Shown piece by piece: positions 16,946 to 22,514 of a stretch of 64,000 bases of DNA. Origin of the DNA: JBKCUI01 sp052161605 (GTDB taxonomy: Bacteria; Planctomycetota; Planctomycetia; Pirellulales; Pirellulaceae); assembly GCA_052161605.1 (NCBI GenBank), contig CP197409.1; one strand, 5' to 3'. The number at the start of each line of letters is the position of its first letter. Position 1 is the first letter of the stretch. The position numbers were made by a program, and so were the translations under genes. The notes beneath the pieces were generated by a model, which was not told the DNA's origin, searched no databases, and was given only the letters and a program-made list of their open reading frames with translations.

Positions 16946-17161
16946 TCATTTGGTGGTTGCGTTGATTTTGTCGAGCAGCTCGCCGGCTTGAGCCAGGCGT
17001 GCGTTGACCTGGGCCATCGTGTGAACGTTCCGCCATCGCAGCTTTGGGTCATCGGGTTGTTGCAAAGCGTCGAGCGATTGACGCAGTCGATCGAGGTAGT
17101 CGCGGGCAACGAGGTGAAGGTTCTCGTAGGGAGCTGCCGGCTCAAGGGTTGGTTTGGCCAT
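16946..17161 (-). CDS. Small helical protein (array gene 10)
   Basis: 71 residues from the ATG at 17161. Mostly helical (LHLVARDYLDRLRQSLDALQ, then VNARLAQAGELLDKI), suggesting a helical hairpin. No family recognised. A 252-bp spacer (17162-17413) precedes it, with a palindrome at 17237-17252 (AACATGC / GCATGTT), a GCGAC/GTCGC palindrome at 17299-17314, and a stretch that looks like a diverged relative of the long repeat at 19856 and 20975. It therefore probably has its own transcription or leader signals. Confidence 0.7.
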   Translation of the reverse strand: MAKPTLEPAAPYENLHLVARDYLDRLRQSLDALQQPDDPKLRWRNVHTMAQVNARLAQAGELLDKINATTK

Positions 17162-17413
17162 GGTTGGTTCCTGGTTGTTGGAGAAACGAAAGACGATCCT
17201 CAACAGTCAGCCAGGAAAGACGAAAAACATCAAGCCAACATGCGAGCATGTTTTGCGAGATTCTTCCAAACATGTGGCTGCGCCGGCGAACCGCGGTTAC
17301 GCGACGTGTCGCGTTGTGTTGAATGCTGGGCTTATGTTCGCATCAACGAGAAAACGCCCACACGGTGTAAACGTGGGGCGATTGGTGGGAAGCGTTCCGT
17401 GCTTCGGGCTTGT

Positions 17414-17647
17414 CTACAAGTCGTGCGGTACCAAGATGGCAGCGCCGTGGCCGGAGACGGCAATCGAGTCTCCGCTGGTGGTTCGGGCGAACAGCGTGGG
17501 ACCTTGGCGGATCACATCCACCACTCTGCCTACGTCGAGCTTGCGATTGTTAATCGTTCGCAGGTCGTAGGTGATTCCTGGCTCTGGCGTTGCGATCTCG
17601 CCATCGGCCAGGTCATCCACCGTTCGCAAATCGTAAAGGTGTTTCAC
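17414..17647 (-). CDS. Small hypothetical protein (array gene 9)
   Basis: 77 residues from a GTG with AGGAG nine bases upstream, 12 bp after the stop of array gene 8. It contains an internal repeat, YDLRTVDDL and YDLRTINNR, and a likely beta-rich second half (VVDVIRQGPTLFARTTSGD). No family recognised. Short spacing implies co-transcription with the HARE-HTH-like gene. Confidence 0.7.
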   Translation of the reverse strand: MKHLYDLRTVDDLADGEIATPEPGITYDLRTINNRKLDVGRVVDVIRQGPTLFARTTSGDSIAVSGHGAAILVPHDL

Positions 17648-17659
17648 CGGCTGGGTCTC

Positions 17660-18229
17660 CTAGCCTCGAACGGTGAAGCGTCCGCGTTCGGTCTTCACGA
17701 ACTTACTATCGTCGCCCTTGGCCAAGTCACGAAGGATCGCGCTGTACAAGGTCGCGTGGGGAGTCTTGCCACCGGGGCTGGTCCAATAGCCCTTGGCTTC
17801 CATCGCGGTGATCAGCTCTTGAGCGTTCATCGGTTCGCTCGATTCGCTGAGAACCTTCAATGCAGCAGCGACGCAGCTCAATCGCTTCTCGCCGGCGTCG
17901 GCGTTCTCGGTGGATGCAGCCTTTGCCTTGCGCGGTTTCTTGAGAACCGCAACCGCTGTGGACGATTCGCCTCCGATCGTTTCGACGGTGGCTGGTTCGT
18001 TCTCAACCACCGTTACGTTACCTTCGGTGGTGACCTTCGCGCGTCCGCGCTTCGCACCAACTTCTCCCTGCAGTCGTTGGGCGCTCTTGATCAAGATCTT
18101 TTTGCCGGTCGCGAGGTTGGTCGCGTCCCAGCCGCCCCGAGGCTTCTCGGCATCGATCCGAATCTCGCATCGATTACCCGAAACGTTCGCGTAGTACTTG
18201 CCGCCGATTTTTACTTCTGCCTTCTTCAT
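17660..18229 (-). CDS. HARE-HTH-like DNA-binding protein (array gene 8)
   Basis: 189 residues from ATG 18229 with GGAG upstream. The N-terminal ~60 residues are a small beta-rich domain (VKIGGKYYANVSGNRCEIRI). A Lys/Ala-rich linker follows. The C-terminus (MNAQELITAMEAKGYWTSPG, then THATLYSAILRDL with similar residues, then GRFTVRG) matches the HB1/ASXL/restriction-endonuclease winged helix (HARE-HTH) also seen in planctomycete proteins. It could bind DNA and may be the array's own regulator. No 38-bp element precedes it; the 93-bp spacer upstream has nothing I can name. Confidence 0.8.
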   Translation of the reverse strand: MKKAEVKIGGKYYANVSGNRCEIRIDAEKPRGGWDATNLATGKKILIKSAQRLQGEVGAKRGRAKVTTEGNVTVVENEPATVETIGGESSTAVAVLKKPRKAKAASTENADAGEKRLSCVAAALKVLSESSEPMNAQELITAMEAKGYWTSPGGKTPHATLYSAILRDLAKGDDSKFVKTERGRFTVRG

Positions 18230-18322
18230 CTTGGTATCTCCAAATCTGTGTTCGTGGTTGGCTGCCATCGTCAGGCCGATCGAACCACCGATCGACTACG
18301 CGCGTCCGTGCTGCGTTTCGGC

Positions 18323-18637
18323 TTAGTGACCAAAGACCAAGTCCGACAATCCCTCGCAGAGAAAGTCGACTATCACCTGCACCTCTGTATTGCCCGCCGG
18401 CACATCCAACCCGCGATCGAAGTTGAACATCACTTTGCGGTCGGCCAGGCGTTGAACCCAAAGCTTCGAAATCTTGCTTTGGTTCAATTCGTACGATTCG
18501 TGTTCGGCGTGTTCGGCGAAGACCAAAGCATCGAAGCGGTATTCGTCGTTGATCTTGCCTTGCACCCAAGACCCGCCAGCACCGCGGTTGCGATTGCTGA
18601 TCTTGGTGATCGTCAGGTCGAGGTCGTGTTGGGTCAT
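18323..18637 (-). CDS. DUF7678-like small protein (array gene 7)
   Basis: 104 residues from ATG 18637 with GGAG upstream. The core is WVQGKINDEYRFDALVFAEH, then SKISKLWVQRLADRKVMFNF, then DFLCEGLSDLVFG. I know this pattern from planctomycete and other hypothetical proteins (DUF7678-like), function unknown. The 38-bp array element lies 43 bp upstream. Confidence 0.75.
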   Translation of the reverse strand: MTQHDLDLTITKISNRNRGAGGSWVQGKINDEYRFDALVFAEHAEHESYELNQSKISKLWVQRLADRKVMFNFDRGLDVPAGNTEVQVIVDFLCEGLSDLVFGH

Positions 18638-18680
18638 CTGCTGGTCTCCGTTGTTTGGTTGGTGAATCGTTTTTGCGTTA

Positions 18681-18718
18681 ACACACATGAGCCATGCGGT
18701 TTGAACCGCATCAAGCCG
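18681..18718 (-). promoter_or_regulatory. Array element copy 1
   Basis: 38-bp element, 43 bp before array gene 7. All seven copies share ACACACATGAGCCATGCG on the plus strand, followed by a variable centre and TCAAG. This copy has a perfect palindrome (ATGCGGTT / AACCGCAT). Fixed distance and one copy per gene suggest a promoter-operator or RNA leader. Confidence 0.75.
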
Positions 18719-18721
18719 GAT

Positions 18722-18970
18722 TCAAAAGGAATTCGAATTCTTTTCTTCGGTGGATACTTGCGTGCGGAAATGTTGTGCGAGCTTTGCGGCTGTGGCTTGC
18801 ACATCAGCCAACTCGTCGAAGAACCGTTTCCTGGTCGTTGGGTCTGCAGCGGCGAGGATCGGCATCTCCTCGATCGCTGCGTACAGGTCGCTGATCGTCT
18901 CGAGCGCTCGTCGGTGCGCGCCGAGGAATTGGGCCGAGGTCAGGCGTGGTCGGTTGGTCATGGTTGGCAT
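18722..18970 (-). CDS. Small helical protein (array gene 6)
   Basis: 82 residues from ATG 18970, preceded by AAACGGAGA, the ribosome-site leader shared by several array genes. Predominantly helical (ALETISDLYAAIEEMPILAA, then FFDELADVQATAAKLAQHFR). No family recognised. The element at 19016-19053 lies 45 bp upstream. Confidence 0.7.
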   Translation of the reverse strand: MPTMTNRPRLTSAQFLGAHRRALETISDLYAAIEEMPILAAADPTTRKRFFDELADVQATAAKLAQHFRTQVSTEEKNSNSF

Positions 18971-19015
18971 CGTGTTGCTCTCCGTTTGTTTGTGGTGGAT
19001 GTGTCGTATGCGATG

Positions 19016-19053
19016 ACACACATGAGCCATGCGGTTCAAACCGCATCAAGCCG
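19016..19053 (-). promoter_or_regulatory. Array element copy 2
   Basis: 38-bp element, 45 bp before array gene 6. Contains the palindrome ATGCGGTT-CA-AACCGCAT. The only copy whose phase relative to the array's common frame differs from the others, which argues against a conserved encoded peptide. Confidence 0.75.
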
Positions 19054-19054
19054 A

Positions 19055-19094
19055 AGGGGAAAAGATTCTGAAGGTTTTCCAGAACCTTTCCCCT
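19055..19094 (-). terminator. Hairpin between array genes 5 and 6
   Basis: Long imperfect stem: AGGGGAAA(G) and TTCTG on one arm, CAGAA and (C)TTTTCCCCT on the other, loop of about nine bases. It sits just before element copy 2 and 20 bp after the stop of array gene 5, so it may end the upstream transcript or form part of the leader. No long T-run. Confidence 0.4.
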
Positions 19095-19114
19095 GGCGCA
19101 TCGGCGTGTTGCGA

Positions 19115-19390
19115 TCAGCTATCGCGACATGTTTCCCAAGCCCGCTTGCTGCCGTAGCAGATCTGGCCGCCTTCGACGATGTAGACCGTGTGGTCGTCGG
19201 CGACGTCTTGGTCATCGTCGTCGGCGTCCGCATCCTCATCGTCCGCTTCGTTCATGTCGCGTCCGCTGGTCACGCCGCAGATGCGGTTCTCGAAAGGCCA
19301 GTTCTGCTGGGTCATCAGCCGCACTTCGGCGTCGCCTCCGAACTCTTCGCGGTAGTCGTTGAGGATTTCGATCAGGGTGTCGAGTTGCAT
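19115..19390 (-). CDS. Acidic small conserved protein (array gene 5)
   Basis: 91 residues from ATG 19390. The first half (IEILNDYREEFGGDAEVRLM, then QQNWPFENRICGV) resembles a conserved hypothetical family seen in phages and bacteria. A run of about 20 residues is almost all Asp/Glu/Ala, then YIVEGGQICYGS. The acidic run may mimic DNA, an inference only. Element copy 3 lies 43 bp upstream. Confidence 0.75.
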   Translation of the reverse strand: MQLDTLIEILNDYREEFGGDAEVRLMTQQNWPFENRICGVTSGRDMNEADDEDADADDDDQDVADDHTVYIVEGGQICYGSKRAWETCRDS

Positions 19391-19433
19391 GTTTGGTTCT
19401 CCGTTTGGGTGAATGAAAATTGGTTATGCGATA

Positions 19434-19471
19434 ACACACATGAGCCATGCGGTTCGGATAACCTCAAGCCG
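19434..19471 (-). promoter_or_regulatory. Array element copy 3
   Basis: 38-bp element, 43 bp before array gene 5. Only 27 bp separate it from the stop of array gene 4, so in this copy any longer element must overlap that gene's 3' end. Confidence 0.75.
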
Positions 19472-19498
19472 TCCTTTCAATGTTTTCAGCAGGTTTTT

Positions 19499-19774
19499 TC
19501 AGCATTCTTTGGAAGGCAAACATTCGTCGATCGCTTCGGGCAACATACTGCCGGAAAGGACCTCGATAGCTTCTTCAAACATGCGGAGTTCTGCTTCGAG
19601 GGCGAGGGCCGAATCACCGCTCGCTACGACGAACGCGCCGGCCAAGTTGTCGGCAAGTCGCTTCAACCGTGTGACCACTTCGCGATAGTCGTCGCAGATG
19701 TCCAGCGCGGTAGCGCGAGGCATTTGTTTGAAGGCGGTTCTGATAGCAGTGTGTCTGGCGTTGGTTCGGGACAT
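19499..19774 (-). CDS. Small helical protein (array gene 4)
   Basis: 91 residues from ATG 19774 with AAAGGAG upstream. Helical throughout (DICDDYREVVTRLKRLADNL, then ALALEAELRMFEEAIEVL), ending PSKEC. The frame stays open upstream of this ATG for 78 more codons through the repeat, but those codons match non-coding repeats elsewhere, so I start at 19774. Element copy 4 lies 49 bp upstream. Confidence 0.7.
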   Translation of the reverse strand: MSRTNARHTAIRTAFKQMPRATALDICDDYREVVTRLKRLADNLAGAFVVASGDSALALEAELRMFEEAIEVLSGSMLPEAIDECLPSKEC

Positions 19775-19823
19775 CGGTTTGTTCTCCTTTTGCGTGGTGA
19801 AAGCGGTTGGTCGCTGGGCGATG

Positions 19824-19861
19824 ACACACATGAGCCATGCGGTTCGAACGGCATCAAGCCG
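19824..19861 (-). promoter_or_regulatory. Array element copy 4 (long form)
   Basis: 38-bp element, 49 bp before array gene 4. It continues without gaps into the long repeat 19856-20041. Confidence 0.75.
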
Positions 19862-20041
19862 ATTCCAGCAGCTTTTCCCCATGATCTTCCATGTTTCTCG
19901 GGAGGCCTTACGGGCCCCGATGTTGGCCCGTGTTGCGATGTTTTGACTGTTGGGTCCTTGGTCGAAGGTGTTCACAAGAACGCGACTGTGGGCGAGTGTC
20001 GCGACCAAGCGGAAGAACGCCGCGCTTCCGTTCGCGGCGTC
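19856..20041 (-). repeat. Long repeat A, structured-RNA candidate
   Basis: Gapless match to 20975-21160 with 37 differences in 186 bases (hand count, ~80% identity), spread 11/15/11 over codon positions, so it does not evolve as coding sequence on either strand in the array frame. On the minus strand it folds a nine-pair hairpin (20016-20024 with 20033-20041) and a weaker GCGAC/GTCGC stem (19982-20002). It fills the gap 19862-20065 together with element copy 4. Confidence 0.65.
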
Positions 20042-20065
20042 CGTGGCATTCCGCTGGTCTGTGGT

Positions 20066-20323
20066 TTAGAGGATCTTTCCGAGGCGGCTGTTCTTCATCG
20101 CGTCCAGGGCTTGGACCGCGTTGAAGTGTTCGGTGAGAAGCGGGCCGGCGCTGGGCGTTTGTTGTGCGTCGGCGATCTCGAGGGCTTCCGACAAGGTCAT
20201 CAAACCCTCGATCGCCTTGTAGTAGGCTTCGCGGATCTCTTGGGCTTGGTGGGCGTCCATCGTTTTGAAGATCTGGCGAAGGGTTGCGTCCGTAGCTGCG
20301 TGTGGGTTGTTTGCGTTCGTCAT
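20066..20323 (-). CDS. Small helical protein (array gene 3)
   Basis: 85 residues. Amphipathic helices (LRQIFKTMDAHQAQEIREAY, then IEGLMTLSEALEIADA) dominate. No family recognised. AAACGGAGA precedes the ATG, as in other array genes. Element copy 5 lies 46 bp upstream and long repeat A follows the stop. Confidence 0.7.
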   Translation of the reverse strand: MTNANNPHAATDATLRQIFKTMDAHQAQEIREAYYKAIEGLMTLSEALEIADAQQTPSAGPLLTEHFNAVQALDAMKNSRLGKIL

Positions 20324-20369
20324 GTTTGTGTCTCCGTTTCGGAAAAAGGTTTGAATCGTTTACGCGATG

Positions 20370-20407
20370 ACACACATGAGCCATGCGGTTTCGATAACCT
20401 CAAGCCG
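20370..20407 (-). promoter_or_regulatory. Array element copy 5
   Basis: 38-bp element, 46 bp before array gene 3. The 195 bp beyond it (20408-20602) do not follow the long-repeat sequence except for scattered short matches. Confidence 0.75.
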
Positions 20408-20602
20408 AGCATGCGAGAATTCGGGAAAGATTCTGCAGCTTTCTTTTCCGCGTATTGGCTGTCGCGGAAGTTCGCGCATTTGGAGGGCGCATATGTTGGC
20501 CCTCTATTAACTATCTATGCAAAAGAGGTGGAACGAGGTCCCAAAGAATCTCGCGAGAACTTCGCCGGCAGCGCTGGGCCGCCGGCGAATCCGCGGCGCT
20601 CG

Positions 20603-20896
20603 CTAGTCCTTTCTCAAGAAGAATTCGAGCATGGTCCGTTGTTGGTAGAGGAACTCGAGTTGGGCCTTCGCCTCTCGCGCGTTTCGCAGATCGCTTTCGG
20701 CGAAATCCACCCAGCCGGTCGTGCATGGTTTGTTCTCCATCATCGCCTCCATGTCTCGGACAGCGCGTTCGGCTCGCCTGAGCATGGTCTGTGCGTGTTC
20801 GTAGAGGCGGCGCTGCGCGTCGGGGATCATCCATCCGAGGCGTCGCAGTTCGTCCTTGATCGCTTGTTCGGCGCTAGTGGTGGTTGTGTCGTTCAT
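20603..20896 (-). CDS. Coiled-coil small protein (array gene 2)
   Basis: 97 residues. Long helices (AIKDELRRLGWMIPDAQRRL, then MLRRAERAVRDMEAMM, then LRNAREAKAQLEFLYQQ) suggest a helical bundle or coiled coil. No family recognised. AAACGGAGA precedes the ATG. Element copy 6 lies 46 bp upstream. Confidence 0.7.
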   Translation of the reverse strand: MNDTTTTSAEQAIKDELRRLGWMIPDAQRRLYEHAQTMLRRAERAVRDMEAMMENKPCTTGWVDFAESDLRNAREAKAQLEFLYQQRTMLEFFLRKD

Positions 20897-20942
20897 CTGT
20901 GTTTCTCCGTTTCGGAAAGGGAATGGAATCGTTTACGTGATG

Positions 20943-20980
20943 ACACACATGAGCCATGCGGTTTGAATAACCTCAAGCCG
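20943..20980 (-). promoter_or_regulatory. Array element copy 6 (long form)
   Basis: 38-bp element, 46 bp before array gene 2. It continues without gaps into long repeat B. Confidence 0.75.
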
Positions 20981-21160
20981 ATTCCAGCAGCTTTTCTGCA
21001 TGTTTTTCCATGTTTCTGGGAACGCCCCACGGTTCGCAACGTTCGCCCGTGTCGCGTCGTTCTGGATGTTGGTTACATGGTCGAAGATGCTCGTAAGAAC
21101 GCGACAGTGCGCAACTGTCGCGACCAAACGGACGAACGCCACGATTCCGTTCGCGGCGTT
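20975..21160 (-). repeat. Long repeat B, structured-RNA candidate
   Basis: Gapless partner of repeat A. It has an eight-base-arm palindrome at 21101-21121 (GCGACAGT / ACTGTCGC) and the nine-pair hairpin 21135-21143 with 21152-21160. In that hairpin the differences from repeat A become G-U pairs on the minus strand but A-C mismatches on the plus strand, pointing to minus-strand RNA as the functional molecule. It fills the gap between array gene 2 and the amidoligase stop. Confidence 0.65.
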
Positions 21161-21175
21161 CTATGTGGTTGTGGT

Positions 21176-22033
21176 TTAGGCCGCGCGGTCGTATTTGCGG
21201 GCGAGCTCGAGGAGTTTGGTTTTGATCTTCTTCCATTCCGGTTTGGTTTCGCTGGCGATCTCTCCGTAGACCTTGTCGCGAAGGGCACCCTTGTACCAAC
21301 CCTTGGTCCATCCGAGTCGGTAGAACAATCGGTTGATTTCGGTTTCGCCCAGGCCGGCACCGGGTCGGTCCCAGCAGCTCTTGGTGCCTTCCTTTTTGAT
21401 GTAGTCCCATTCGCTGCAGCGTTTGGTATTGAGGGCGAGTTCAACCAAACCCAAAACCATCATCAGGTATCCGACCACCTTGGTCTTGTTGAGCGTTCCG
21501 CCGAAGGCCCGAAATTCGATTCGGTTCTTGCCGCGGGTCAGGTGGGTGAGGTTCAGCAGGTGGTAGCGATCCGATTCGCATCGGCTCTTGGCGTTGTCTT
21601 TGTTGCCGTATTGTTTGATCCGCTTGGCGTACATCATCTGTTCGCGTTTGCGGGTTCCGGTCGAGGCGTAGATCGCTCGTTCGTGGTTGCCGACCAAGGA
21701 AATCAATCTTGCCAAGGCGGCTGCGTCGCCATTCCAGCTAACCGTTATGTGCAGGCCGCAGCTGGAATTCACTCGGCCCCCGCGAGCGTTGATCTGGTCG
21801 ATCGCGTCTTCGACCTGTCGTACGCCTTCAACCCCTTTGAGTATCGGGCTGACAAACTCGCATCCTTTGCGGCTGGCGTTCTCGGGTCGGATGCTGCCGT
21901 CGCGTTCTGCTTTCCATCCGGTTGGCAGCCAGGGTACTTGGTATCCGTTGTGGTAGGGTCCGATCGGTGTGTTGTCGGTACCGGGGAGGGTGGTTTCGAA
22001 TTCGATTCCGAAGGCGATTTCGTTTGCGTTCAT
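21176..22033 (-). CDS. Amidoligase-family enzyme (array gene 1)
   Basis: 285 residues from ATG 22033 with AAGGA upstream. Family marks: FGIEFETTLPG (~8-18), KAERDGSIRPENASRKGCEF (~42-61), CGLHITVSW (~92-100), and NRIEFRAFGGTL (~167-178). These fit the putative amidoligase (COOH-NH2 ligase) family related to glutamine synthetase and gamma-glutamylcysteine ligase, which couple ATP hydrolysis to amide bonds between amino acids, peptides or amino sugars. The substrate is unknown. The frame continues open for 143 codons upstream, but that part is repeat-like. It is the promoter-proximal gene of the array; element copy 7 lies 58 bp upstream. Confidence 0.8.
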   Translation of the reverse strand: MNANEIAFGIEFETTLPGTDNTPIGPYHNGYQVPWLPTGWKAERDGSIRPENASRKGCEFVSPILKGVEGVRQVEDAIDQINARGGRVNSSCGLHITVSWNGDAAALARLISLVGNHERAIYASTGTRKREQMMYAKRIKQYGNKDNAKSRCESDRYHLLNLTHLTRGKNRIEFRAFGGTLNKTKVVGYLMMVLGLVELALNTKRCSEWDYIKKEGTKSCWDRPGAGLGETEINRLFYRLGWTKGWYKGALRDKVYGEIASETKPEWKKIKTKLLELARKYDRAA

Positions 22034-22091
22034 CGTTGCGTTCCTTTGTGGTTCGAGGTGTGTTTTGCGTCGCGTTTTCTGCGTCGCGATG

Positions 22092-22129
22092 ACACACATG
22101 AGCCATGCGTTTCGAGGAACCTCAAGCGA
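22092..22129 (-). promoter_or_regulatory. Array element copy 7 (long form)
   Basis: 38-bp element, 58 bp before the amidoligase, in the divergent gap 22034-22307. It is the most diverged copy in its centre (ATGCGTTT) but keeps the full conserved half. Confidence 0.7.
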
Positions 22130-22271
22130 AGTCTTGTATGTTTTTCCCAGTAATTTCCATGTTTTTTGAGAGGCTACCGGTGCCCCAACATTACGCCACC
22201 GTCGCGTCCAAACATGCTCCGCATAACCAGGCGAACATGCGGCCAAAACGCGACCGTGCGCAAACGGTGGC
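22124..22271 (-). repeat. Long repeat C, structured-RNA candidate
   Basis: Diverged relative of repeats A and B, in register with them: the shared CCATGTTT and AACGCGAC blocks fall at the same distances from the element. Its hairpin (22250-22271) replaces an A-T pair of repeat B by C-G on both arms, a compensatory change, with one mismatch elsewhere. The rest of the gap to 22307 holds only the ribosome site of the next gene. Confidence 0.5.
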
Positions 22272-22307
22272 CCCACGTTTCGAGATGCCAAGTCACGGAG
22301 GAATGCG

Positions 22308-22514
22308 ATGAGTGAAGGAACGGGCCAGGTCGATCCGACGAGGCTTCCGATCGAGCGAGCGGCGAAGCTTCTTTCGGCCGCATACCGAGAGCGGATCGAT
22401 CCAGAGAAGATCCGCCTCGACATACAAAGCGGTGCGCCGGTGAACGCCGATGGCACGATCAACCTCGTGTACTACAGCGCGTGGCAAGCAAAGGAGATGG
22501 GACGTGGCGAGTGA
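22308..22514 (+). CDS. Small Nu1-like DNA-packaging protein
   Basis: 68 residues; GGAGG lies before the ATG. AAKLLSAAYRERIDPEKIRL, then GAPVNADGTINLVYYSAWQA gives a short winged-helix pattern that parallels the N-terminal domain of the terminase gene it overlaps. By position and fold it could be a reduced small terminase subunit, which recognises the packaging start site. First gene of the late block and divergent from the minus-strand array. Confidence 0.6.
   Translation: MSEGTGQVDPTRLPIERAAKLLSAAYRERIDPEKIRLDIQSGAPVNADGTINLVYYSAWQAKEMGRGE

Noticed and set aside
18684..22129. A conserved leader peptide (TAWLMCVIA-like) encoded by the elements
   Set aside because: Six copies share the frame but copy 2 is shifted and has a stop in that frame, and no ribosome site precedes it. 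DNA- or RNA-level conservation explains the similarity better.
16337..22153. A 1,938-codon plus-strand frame as one giant protein
   Set aside because: The twelve opposite genes have ribosome sites and several recognisable families; the spacer repeats show no wobble bias; the product has the Val/Gly/His/Arg-rich look of antisense sequence. Its openness is reported as a finding, not as a gene.
16373..22300. CRISPR array
   Set aside because: The repeats are separated by genes, not by 30-40 bp spacers, and no cas genes are present; the Cas4-like nuclease at 4877 sits in a phage recombination set.
22125..22300. Integron-like attC cassette array
   Set aside because: No integron integrase seen, elements are upstream of genes at fixed distance rather than downstream, and no attC-like R boxes. 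I keep cassette exchange only as a weak option.
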